NCBI GenBank assembly: GCA_020746875.1 | Contig: JAGTJL010000022.1 | Span: 62,001-126,000 of the forward strand | Reading direction: 5' to 3' | DNA: 64,000 bases | Origin: Rhexocercosporidium sp. MPI-PUGE-AT-0058 | Taxonomy: Eukaryota > Ascomycota > Leotiomycetes > Helotiales | Shown: positions 47,135 through 57,588 of the stretch, piece after piece | How positions within the stretch are numbered: the stretch's first letter is position 1 | Layout: the number at the start of each line of letters is the position of its first letter | Program-made: the position numbers and the translations under genes | Notes under the pieces: model-generated | What the model was told of the DNA's origin: nothing | Seen by the model: only the letters and a program-made list of their open reading frames with translations | The model's database searches: none

Positions 47135-48443
47135 TCAGTATCGATGTACATCAACGTCTCGATTATGACTCACCATGAGGACCAGAAACGGAAGAACGAT
47201 CCATCTTCCCCCGATTCCGAGAGCTCCGCTCCAGACCTTCTGCAATAAAGGACTCGCAATCATGTGAGCAATAGCGTCCGTGGTTGCGACCAACGTATAC
47301 AGCTGAGCCGTCTCTTTCCTGGAATTGACAAACTCGGTCAAAGCGGCCAAGATAGACAGTCGCACACCAAAGCTGGTAGCGTAGATGATTCAAAGCTATT
47401 AGACTGTTAGAAATCTACAGGCACTGGTCTGGATGTGGTACGACTCTTACCGGCGACAACAATGCCCACATTTGGTGCTGCTGCTAATACTGCTGCGCTA
47501 ATAACTAGAAAGGCGCTGCTTGCTCGAGCAACATATATATTGATCAGGTGAATGGACCAGCCTGCTCGCTTCTGCAGAACTGTCGACGCGGCAGGAAGCA
47601 CAAACAAGAACACAACTATGTTTACAGCAGACACAACAGAGAGAAGCGTAGCGGCCTGGTATGACTGTTAGATGCCAATATATTTTCTCTTGGAGAAAGC
47701 CTCCTGACCTGGCTAAGTTTCAAGCCAAAACGAACAGAAGTATATGGGAGCAGAATCTCGATTGTTTTGTTACGGAACTGTGCAAGAAAGACAGTAGCAA
47801 CTCCGACGAGGATTCTCCAATCCTTCAAGAATTTGAAGTACGCTGAGAGGCCACTGGCGTCCAAGGTCGAGGCTTGAGTCTTATATTCTGGGGTCTTATG
47901 GAGAGTTTCGCGTATTGCGATGACAACTGGCGCGGTAAGGAGGAGAGCGAGACCACAAACTAGATAGGGTAACCAGAGTGAGTGCCGAAGAGTGGCATAC
48001 GCAATTGGTGGGCCAATGAAGTCTGATCAATACAGCGGAGAAGACTCAGTAAAAAGTTTTGCTTCTGTATAATATTGTCAGCCACCAGTATCGAGAACCA
48101 CCTACAGAGTCAAGCAGAAGATGATCTACCTAGTATCTTCAGTTGGCAAGTCCGATGACATAGTCAAGCACATGGCAATTGCAATGGCAGGTCCGCCGCC
48201 GATGAGGCGGAAAAGCGACGCAAGCCATACAACTTCTAAAGGTACATGGTCCCAAAAATGGCCTGAAACGTCCAAGAAGACATATTAGCAAGCGGAGTCC
48301 CGATGCATACTTGCTATGACGCTTCTTACATGTTAAGTATATCCACACCATCGCACACAAGGTCCCGAAGATAGCCAGCGCAAAGGCTAGGCGGCGGCCA
48401 TGTCGATCCGCATTGCTTCCGAAAGCAGAGCCAAAGATAATTA
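47135..48443 (-). pseudogene. Decayed MFS transporter
   Basis: This is the remnant of a major facilitator transporter of a fungal uncharacterised group. From 5' to 3', one exon (48443-48330) has FGSAFGSNADRHGRRLAFAL, the loop motif with GRR, and a second (48262-48130) has WLASLFRLIGGGPAIAIAM. A third begins at 48064 with SKTFY but meets an in-frame TGA at 48046-48048. After a further frame change near 48020-48028 the family sequence continues (FIGPPIAYATLRHSLWLPYL, then YFKFLKDWRILVGVATVFLA). Another exon near 47657-47452 has NIVVFLFVLPAAST. The next, near 47395, needs a one-base frame change before FGVRLSILAALTEFVNSR. No N-terminal exon with the first helix was found upstream of 48443. Several independent defects make a functional product unlikely. 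Confidence 0.75.
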
Positions 48444-50507
48444 CTGCAGAGACAAGATTTCAGTAGGTGTAAACGAATGTTTGTATGTGGCGGGAGGATA
48501 ATGGATGGAAGGGGAAACGGCAAAGTAAAACAACTCCCCCCTCCTGATTGACGGCAGTGTGGCTGCTCGCAACTGTATGTGCTGTATGTGTGAATGTACG
48601 TACTAGGAATGCTGTCAAAGAAGTTTAAAACCCCTCGAATGTGGGCAAGCCGAACCTAGATAGGTTTGATCTTACACATGCGCTCGTCTATGGGTGCAGG
48701 ATGGCCATGAAGGGGAGCTTTGAAGTGCTTCTGGCAAATAGCGTTCTCCAGGAGACATATGGTAGGAGCTCTCTGCACATTTTCCTCGAGCTCCAGCAAG
48801 ACGGCTAACAAGAAGACGAAGGCTATCGTGGGGACGCCTCAGCACTGAGTGTGCTTCCCGTAGCAGCTCTCTCAGAGCTGGTGGTAAGTGCATAATATAC
48901 AAATATGTATACACCTACGCCTATCTAGTGTGCAGCTTAGGTACCTAAGTAAGTCCTTTGAGTTGGTGAACGCTTGATGTGGCGAGGTGATGCCGGCTTG
49001 TTTCCTAATTGATGATGCTGCTCATGAGAGTATGTTAGGTAGGTACGCACGCAGGACGAACGAGATGCAGACGGAAGAAGGAGCAGGATGAGAATTGAAA
49101 TGCCCGACACTCTAGCTCTTGTTACACAAGCCAGGGCTTCGCGTCAACCTGGCGTGCTCCCTCTCTACATTGCTAGTCCCTGTGCCTTGTGCCTTGTGAA
49201 GTAAAGAAGAGTCACAGCGTGTAGATGCGGCTCTCCCTAAGTCAGCAGGCCCCCTTCTTCGTTAAGATATAAAGTAATACAGTAAATGCCGAGGCCTTTG
49301 ATAATCATGAAACCTTGGGGTGTTTTTTTTGGTTGAGCTATCGTAAAATGGTGTTCCAGAAACTAGAACCAGCGGCTGGCCAGAAAGATGATAGATCTCG
49401 AAGCTAATTACTCCCTAAAGCTACGGGCTCCAGCCAGATGCCTACCTATCCGTCTCATTTTCATCTTCCGATCAGGCATTCCCAGTCTCAGCCATCAATG
49501 AAACCTGCAGCAGCAGAACACTATGATTCATGAATTATGTACATGCACCTAATGTCTTGGCTTACGCCCGGCTTCTGTGAGTCGCAAGGGCAGGCATGCG
49601 GGGGTTGGGGTTACACCAAATTACGGAGGTGCCGGCCAGCATGTCGTAGGTGCAACATTTTTATCTTATTGCCTCCAGAGTCCACATTCCAGGGCCCAGT
49701 CGTCGACGAGCCAGTACTCGTAGTGCCTCCTACACTTCTCACAGCACTTTGAAATCACGCTGCAATCTGTTTGTTAACACAATATGGTGGTCCCGTCGCC
49801 CCCACCGCCTCAACCATATCACCGCAATTCTCATCTTACTGAGCCACTTGTTGTGCAGTGCATACAAGTAGTCTTATCTTGCAAGTGCAATACAAGACGG
49901 GGAGACAAGGCAGGGATCTTGATTGTGGTGGCCCTTTCACATCAACCGGTGTGCAGGGTGGCATGACCAGGTAATACAACATAACACAGCATCACTTTCG
50001 AACCTACTATGCCTACCTACCTATGATTGTCTTCATTCCACTCTTGCCAGCTTGTCAATCTGCACAATTGCCACTTCATAGCCGTCCTTCGGTCACTGGA
50101 TATCAATCACGCTTCTGAATCAACAACATCTCAACACCTCGTTACAGTAACCGAAGCAAATTGCGGTTTCCTCGAAAGCAAACGGACCTCTCCCTCACCA
50201 ACGAGCATTAGATGTTACATAGATACCTAGCTACATGGGTACTTATACAACCAACGCAACAAGTTTGCAATCTACTGTCTAGTCTCAGTCTTGCAGTAGC
50301 ACCTGCCTCGTTTGATTGCTCCCGCGACCGGGACTACATGATAGAGGCAAATCAAGTCGAACTTCACCACTAAAGACTAAAGTAGGCTGTCGCAATTGAA
50401 AATAAGTATCTACTTAAACACACGACAAGCCGCTATGGATAGAACTCTTTCGGCGTCTGATGTGGGCTCTCTCCTACAACCCTCCTCCCATCTTCTCTAG
50501 GATTGTC
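48444..50507. other. About 2 kb without a convincing gene
   Basis: The region between the truncated MFS remnant and the FAD oxidoreductase remnant. Frames are short on both strands and no domain is recognised. The missing 5' end of the transporter is not recognisable here. Several TACCTA/TAGGTA-type short palindromic units occur near 48940-49050 and 50010-50240. Confidence 0.4.
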
Positions 50508-51917
50508 ATGGCCTCAAGTGCATCGCAGGAAGTCATCTCAGCCTCTTCGGACTTCACTGAGAGCGCCGCCATTCTTGGAGTTAGAGTCATAGGACTATCA
50601 AACGCCTACTATCTCGCCCTCGTCCTCAATGAGAGCCTCCTACAACTATCTCACCTTTCCAAGAATACACAAATCGTTGTCATCGATCTATCTCATGAGG
50701 TCTGCCCAGGGGCATCCGGGACTGCCACTGGTGGCTTGGGAGACTTTGGTTTTTGGGCAGAGCTCGCACCATTAGGATTTTTCTCATCGCTCTCCACCAG
50801 GACCTTGCGTCGAAGTTCGGCGGGAGCGAAAAGTACGGATTCAGTGACTTGGGAATCTACCGAGTGTCACCCAAAAACTTCACTGGTACACCCTCACCTT
50901 CGAATAGCTGGGGGCCTCACCCTCCATTCGATCGTGAGATCTCGGATCTCCCACCTTGGATCAAATCTTCCAAGGACTGGAAAGTGGTTTCTCTCGCCGA
51001 TGCCCCCAATTCAGCGCACCTGTAAGTCAGACGTATTTCTAGCTTGTTCCTTACTAACAAGAGAAAGCGACCCAGGCAGGTTCTACCGCTTCCTTCGTGA
51101 ACGCTGTGAAGATTTGGGCGTGAAATTCATCCTCAATTCCGTCGTCACCTCTTTGGAGCGAGACGACTCAGCTCATCGATTCACCAGTGCAACTGTTCAA
51201 TCCAAGGAGCCGGCTCCGTCCACGCAAACCATTCCCTGCAGCTCTGTTGCCATTGCAGCTGGCCCTTGGTCAGACCGCGTTTTCTCTCATCTGTTTCCCT
51301 CAGCACGGTGTAAGTTAAGGATGAACACTACTCGCTCCGCAGGGAACCATTTTCTTGCCCGAATACCTCATTGGAAGCCATCCGACGATGATAAAGGTAT
51401 CAATAAGGTCTTTCTCAACGACGCAATCCAAGGACCAAACGGCCTGGACATCACTTCCTTCCTTGGGGGCACATTATACGTTGGGGGTCATGGTGCCAAA
51501 CCCGAAACTCTGTCCGATCGTGCGGACTCTATTGAGGCGCAACCAGAGGAGATTGCAGAAATGGCCAAGTTAACTCGTACGTTCCTTCGCCTCGAGGCTG
51601 ATCAAGAGCTCAAAATCATTAACACTGGCCGCTGCTACCGCCCATTAGCACTTCCCAACAGGCCAATCATTACCAAGGTTCCCTGGCCTCTCTTGAGCAG
51701 TGAAGTTCGGCAACCAGTAGAGCCAGAAAGAGTTAGCACCAACTGCCCAGGCCTTTTCCGCGATGGTCTTTTCATCAACTTAGGCCACAATAGTGATGGC
51801 GTCACACTTTGACCAGGAAGTGGGAAGGTCATCAGTAAGCTAATCTTAGGCCACATTCCTTTGGTAGAAATCTCGAACTTGGGACTGGATTCCGATGTGA
51901 ACAACTCTCATTTGTAG
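50508..51917 (+). pseudogene. FAD-dependent oxidoreductase (DAO family) with frameshift and in-frame stop
   Basis: This resembles fungal D-amino-acid oxidase-fold FAD proteins. The ATG at 50508 opens a frame with VIGLSNAYYLALVLNES, a dinucleotide-binding helix whose glycine motif reads GVRVIG instead of GxGxxG. GASGTATGGLGDFGFW follows. At the T run 50778-50782 the frame shifts: the continuing family sequence (LHQDLASKFGGSEKYGFSD) is in another frame and one missing base would explain it. An intron from 51022 to about 51067 then leads to GRFYRFLRERCEDLGVKFIL in the original frame, with AIAAGPWSDRVF and NTGRCYRPLALP. Near the end, INLGHNSDGVTL is followed by TGA (51810-51812) where the family has Gly; the frame then continues PGSGKVISKLILG to a stop at 51915-51917. 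Three independent changes point to a pseudogene. Confidence 0.8.
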
Positions 51918-52250
51918 TGCTGGGTGGTTTTAATACGATGTCTCTGCGCGGTTGTTTTATGAGATGTTGATATTAACGAGAGCAAAAGGGATAGATCGAT
52001 ATCAAATCTCAGCACGTTGAACTTTATGGTAGCAGCAATGCACCTATTGATAATGAGTGAACCAGCTCCGACGTTTCGTGACCTTGCGTCAATAAAATTA
52101 ATGTCGATGTCGCCTTGCTATACGTGCTTTAAGAGAGTCGTTTCAACCAGTGCGCCAACTACAGCAGGAGTACAAGATAGCGTCCTCGTGCCGCCCAAGT
52201 CATATCCAGAGTCAACCAAGAGCCACAATTGGTATGTCCTGTACGACTAT
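51918..52250. other. Intergenic, no gene seen
   Basis: About 330 bp between the FAD oxidoreductase remnant and the end of the small minus-strand gene. Confidence 0.4.
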
Positions 52251-52586
52251 CTACCAAGCACCTCGTCTGACAACAGTAGACTGGTTGGCGAGCATCCACT
52301 TCCTCCACGGCCTATCAGTCGTATTGTTTCCGTCAGGCTTCCATGTCAACCAAGGCATCTTCTCGCGCTCTTCGGGAGAGAAGGCCTCGGCCTTAGGAGG
52401 CCAGAAGGCTTTCCAAGGCTGCTCCTTCGCCGCATGAGAAGTATGGTTCATAGCACGCATCTGAGGGCTAGTCCAACTGAATCAGAAGAGTTCATGAGGC
52501 TAGATCAAAACAAATGATTTCCGAACAATATAGATAGGCAGTACTTACCTGAGGCTAGCCATAGCACGGCGTGCAGACGTCGACAT
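52251..52586 (-). CDS. Small unknown protein, two exons
   Basis: I do not recognise it. An ATG at 52586 starts MSTSARRAMASL. A GTAAGT donor at 52548 and a CAG acceptor at 52477 (72-nt intron) join in frame to a second exon ending at 52251, giving 87 aa. The product is rich in Trp, Lys and Pro (KEQPWKAFWPPKAEAFSPEE, then KMPWLTWKPDG), with a Ser/Arg/Ala N-terminus that could be a mitochondrial targeting sequence. The composition is not random and the splice signals are good, which suggests a real gene. No domain can be named, and a further 3' exon (GTAGAT just before the stop) is possible. Confidence 0.45.
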
Positions 52587-53441
52587 GGTTGAGAGAATGA
52601 TGGTCGCTTTTGTGGTGTTGTGGTATTTGGATTTCGGCTTGGTGGGAATTCGTCTTCGTGCCTTCTTCCACTGCAAAATCTGCCTTGTGGGTAGCCCGCT
52701 CACATATGGAATACTTATCTAGAATGTCTTCTGCTGCAAAGCACTCACCTCATGTAACAATTGACACCCTCCCTCCCAATGATATCCGGTCGTAACACCT
52801 ATGACAAGGAGCGAGGAAGATCGGGCTTCGAATTACAAGGTTCTATCTGAGTTGGAATAAAAGCAAAGATACACATTCTGCCGAGGTGTGTATGCTATTA
52901 AGCCCGATTGGCTTTGTATTTTGATAATTTGGTCTCTGGCAAACCTCGCAAGCCATGTCCTACCTCAGAGCGGGGTTACAGGACAGTTTTATCTGCTGTG
53001 TTCAACTTACTACGCCCGAGATAACAGCATCCAATCTTGGTCAGTTCATTAAAAGCAGCATCGATGGGCGCACTTCTTGGCAACAGTGCTGGCCCCGTTC
53101 ACGGTTCTAGCATTCGGTGTGGGATGAGGCATAGTCATCCGTGATCACTCCTGCGAGGATCTTCCGGCTGATATTCATTGGCCCCAAACCATTGAGATTG
53201 GACAAGAATTGGTTTCAGGATCAGTGACTCAAAAAGGGCTGAGGCTTGGTGGTGAAGGATTGCAGCCCAAGTGTTGAAGGCGATGTTCAGAGGTCTCTTG
53301 TCCACAGACCGAAGTACAAGCCCAAGAAAAAATGGCAAAACAAACCCACGGAAAGGTATTTGAGGATCTCTCTTTGCAAATGTCAGCACATATCTGTCAA
53401 ATGTCTCATCTACGAATCTCGAAAGCTCGAGATCCACGACA
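52587..53441. other. Intergenic, no gene seen
   Basis: About 850 bp between divergent starts of the small gene and the STAND gene. The minus frame 53452-53135 is open but has no recognisable feature. Confidence 0.4.
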
Positions 53442-56400
53442 ATGCTTCGCACGACAACGACGACTTCTACCGGCTCTACAACGTTGGTAGGGACGTCGGC
53501 TGGAGAATCGAATGGATCCTTGGGCCCTCCAGCCTTCTCAGGACATCAAAAAGCCAGATTTGGATCCACGACCGCTGTATTTCTCACAAGTGCCCGACTA
53601 ACCCCGAATGCTTCTTCGAATACTGGTGTCTGGGAACAAGTCGTGGAATCCCACTTGGCTAAACTCAAACCACGGGACAGAGAATTCTGTCTACAGGTTC
53701 GCATCAGTAATGCGCTCGACAAGACTACCCTGGAAAGTCTCTTCCATCCGTTGCGGCAAAAGTACGATCAGGCTGTCTTTCAACGTATAATGGCTCGAGT
53801 TGGTCCTGTCCTGCAGCATATATTGTCGTTCGGCAGAGCTGTAGATGTCGCTGTTGGTCAAGGACCCATGGCAGCCGGCTTGCTGTGGGGAGGTATACGG
53901 ATTTTGCTAGAGGTGAGTTAATCCGCCTCCTCTTGCTGGTCACATATCTGAGTGTCGAAGGGGCATTGTTGATATGAAGTAGGTATCTAGCCGAACTGCC
54001 CAAATCCATGACAAGGTTCTAGAAATGCTCGAAACACTTTCGGTGTATTTTTCGTTGTTCGAAGAATGGACAAATCTGTTCCCAGCATCGGATTACTCTC
54101 AGCTTGCTGAGTGTATCAAGAGAACACTGCGCGAATTTGTCGCGTTTATTGTCGAGGCAATACTATACTTCCAGCGGCATCCATTCTGTAGGTATTTCTT
54201 CGCGTAAATAGACACCTAATTAGCTTACAATTTCCTGCAGTCAACACCTTACGAGTCATGTTTTCACCAGGGCTCGAGGGACGGTTTTCAAAATATGATC
54301 AGAGAATCCAGCGACAAACAAGAAATCTCGACCTCTACCTCAACACTGCAGGCCTGAATTCTTCTCATATCCGATATCAGGATACGCTGAAACGCGACCA
54401 AGACATGCTTAGACTCCTCCAAGCTTCCACCATCAAGTCCATCGCTTCGCCCACCGTTGTGTTTCCTTTCCGTTTTCTCCAGAACTGCGTCAGAAATGAT
54501 CGATTTTTCGGCCATACAGAGGATGTGGCGAAGCTGGACACTATGTTTTCCGCGCGTGGTGCTTCACCTACAAGTCATAGCACGAGAAGCGTGGTGATAC
54601 ACGGACTCGGTGGATGCGGAAAATCTTCAGTTGCGAAGGAATACATGTACTCGCATCTCCACGACTACCACGTTGTATTGTGGCTGTATGCGGATACTTC
54701 GAGCAAGCTGGAGACTCAGTATATCCATTTAGCCCGGGCATTGGGAATTTCCGGGGTTGAGGGACATGCTTGTGAAGCAGTCATGCAGTGGATCAATCAC
54801 CTAGGTTTGAACACGATCATTCCTTTTCCAGCACGATCCTTGGTGCACATGCTTAATTTTAGTTGTAGCAAAATTAACAAATGGCTTAGATGTGTCCTTT
54901 CTCATTGTTTTCGACAACGCGGACGATCCATCGATTTTACATCACTACTGGCCGAATTCAGTCCAAGGCTCAGTGATTATTACGAGTCGCAATCCACGGA
55001 CGCGCGAAGAGGGATTCGCACAAAGTGGCATACACCTGAGAGCGTTCGACGAGGAAGAGGGAGCTAGATTCATTGTCGCGCTGCTTTATGAAGGCAGACC
55101 ATCCACAATAGACGAGTTAAGGGCGCCCAACACATTTCTCGCCGCTTCGGGGGCTTAGCCCTTGCCTTGCGGCAAGCGGCGTCATTTATGAGGAGCAAAA
55201 GATGTCCTCTTGAGCAGTTTGCCATGATACACGAGAAGAATTTCAATGAAGTTGACGGCTTCAGGATCCCCGGTTACGATAAAACGATGGTCGACGTGTG
55301 GACTATGTCTCTAAGCACATTATCAGAACAATCACGAGTCCTCCTAGACATGGTTGCACTGTTTGATCCGGACTCGATTCCAGTTGAAATTTTCTATGCA
55401 GAGGATGTCAAACACGAATACGGTGACTTTCTGCAAAATCCGCTCCAGGTTCTTACAGCTATTGAGGGCCTCGCGAATCAATCACTTGTAGACCACGACG
55501 TGGACAGCAAGTTCTTGAATCTCCACCGCTTCTTTCAAGAAGTAACATTTCGGAAACTCACCGAGAACGAAGGGAGATTTGAACAGATTGTCCAGCTGGC
55601 GATCGAAATGATCCACAAATTCTTCGCAGGGGATGACTTCTTCAGCGTACGACAACCGAAGATGTGGCCAATGATCGAGACGCTCCTCAGCCACGTCCAA
55701 AGTCTGTACTCCCGCTGCTTGAGCAAGGTCTCTGAACATGGAGCTGGAATGCTACTCACGTGTCTTGGCAAGATCCTTAAGTACGTATCAGTCTCTACCG
55801 GATTCAGGATCGCTAACGTGCCTCGTAGCTATGGATTTGAGTCTGCCCAGTACAACATTGGGGAACAAGCCTTCCGCAAGGCACAATACGTTTTGAAGAA
55901 AATCCCTAGCCCCGATCAGCACTTAGTGTCACAAGTGTACTTCAATCAATGCTGCCTATGTCTCGAAGAGTCGCGATCACAAGATGCGTTAGAGGCGATT
56001 GAGATTGCACATCAGCAGATGCTTCTAGCTGCGGAGAAGGACCCAAGCGTCCTCAACACGACGCTTTACATCAGGATACTCTCTTAACCTCGGCGTCGCC
56101 AACCTCGCAGTAAAGCGATACAGCGAGTCCGAAAAATTCCACAAGCTCGCCATAAGTCGCTGCTCAGAGCTCGGAATACAGGAGCAGTGTAGCATGGGAA
56201 ACCTAACTCAAAATCTGGGATCTTGCTATCTTTGGAGTGAGGATCTCGAGAAAGCCAAAGAGACAATCAGCCTAGCCCTGTCGCAGACCAACAAGAATCG
56301 AGAGAGGGCTCTGTACACCTATGGCAACTTGATGCTGCGCCTCAAGCGGTACGACGAGGCTCTCGCGCTGCACAAAGAGGTCTTGCAGACGTATCTGTCT

Positions 56401-56847
56401 GATCTCGGACCAGAACATCCCATCACGGCGGATTCCTGGCATAAGGTCGGAAGGATATTCACCACTGCCGATTATTCCGGTAGCAACCTCAAAGAAGCCG
56501 AGTAATTTCTCCCACTCCGAGAGCTTAAAAGATTCTATGTACAGATTTTAACATGCAAAAACGAAAAGGAGAAAACGAAGCTAATAGACATTTCTTTCTT
56601 TAGGAGATGCTTTCGTAAGACATTAGAGATTATGAAACATCCGAACAACATACAGAATTCCAACTCGGAGATTTTTGTTGCACGCGCGAAATGGAGGCTT
56701 GCGGAAGTACTGGAACAGGGTGAGGAAGCTACACGGCTCCAATCCGAAGCAAAAGAATACCTCTCTTTACGCTTTAGAGACAATCCGCCTAAGTTTGCAG
56801 ATACGGGCGAGCTGTTTGATAGTCTTGTGATCTATTGGAGTCGGTGA
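53442..56847 (+). pseudogene. STAND (NLR-like) NTPase with TPR repeats, two apparent frameshifts
   Basis: This is a fungal signal-transducing NTPase of the NLR-like type; such proteins are linked to non-self recognition and cell death in fungi. The proposed exons are 53442-53912, 53983-54187, 54241-54804, 54869-55780, 55829-56501 and 56604-56847. The N-terminal part is helical with GLLWGGIRILLE, typical of the DUF7708-like domain. The P-loop is VVIHGLGGCGKSSVAKEY (about residue 345), Walker B is FLIVFDNADDP, and a downstream GSVIITSRN sensor-like strand follows. The winged-helix/ARC-like part is GLALALRQAASFM and later MVALFDPDSIPVEIF, and TPR-like repeats fill the C-terminus. The frame changes at the G run 55121-55123 (one missing base would restore ISRRFGGLALAL) and again near 56081-56086 (one extra base before NLGVANLAVKRYSES). 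As written it would end at 55156-55158. It is either a pseudogene, a polymorphic null allele or carries sequencing errors. Confidence 0.78.
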
Positions 56848-57588
56848 TAAGGAGAAGGACTTATGACTTGAAATGTAACAGCGTTTTGGGGCAGGATCAG
56901 CGTCCGGAGGGGTGTTAAATCAAAAGCCATGCATTCATTCATATCTTGCATAGGGATGCTATGTTGGCGACACTTCACTCATGCGATGCATTCTTCATAC
57001 ATCCGATCAATACATGTAATAAAGAGAACTGGGACGAGAATTCGAACGTTAATAATTGGACTTCAACTGGATGTTCTCTGTTGATAACTAAGCGAGCCCC
57101 TTTTAAAGTACCAAGAGAACTCAGTGGGAAGTGAAACCCCATATAGCTCGCACAAGGAATATCAGGTGGAATCTTAGCATCACATATCAAGCCAGCAAAC
57201 AATCCACCAGAAATATGCTCTATGCAATTTTTGTCTGAAAAATCTCTACTTCTTTTACGCCACCTGCCCATACGTAAGCACCACCAGTGGACACTCTTTC
57301 CCCAAAGGCTGGAAATGCAATTATCCCACCCAAGCCTAAGGACCTTCAGCCAGTAAACGCCATATCAGGGTATCATGCGAAGCCAAAACCACAGGCTCGC
57401 GCCAGGCAATTGCCATGCCAATCTATGCCGCGCCACGCAAAATCCCATAGCCAGTCTAGTGTCCCACCTCGTGCCCTAGAAAATGGCTCAATCGAAAAGA
57501 AATGCCAGTGTCGATCCCGCCGGCAAATGAAAGGTAGTTGCCGAGGTGAAAATGACTTGTCGAAAATGTAATGTACAAACAAATGCGT
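56848..57588. other. Intergenic between convergent genes
   Basis: About 740 bp between the STAND gene and ULS1-like gene ends. No coding signal. Confidence 0.45.

Noticed and set aside
48024..48046. A 23-nt GT...AG segment as an intron that would rescue the MFS frame
   Set aside because: It is much shorter than any functional fungal intron, so the transporter is treated as broken.
48930..50240. TACCTA/TAGGTA short palindromic units considered as a CRISPR-like or transposon repeat
   Set aside because: They are scattered short units without regular spacing, terminal repeats or target duplications; simple-sequence drift is enough.
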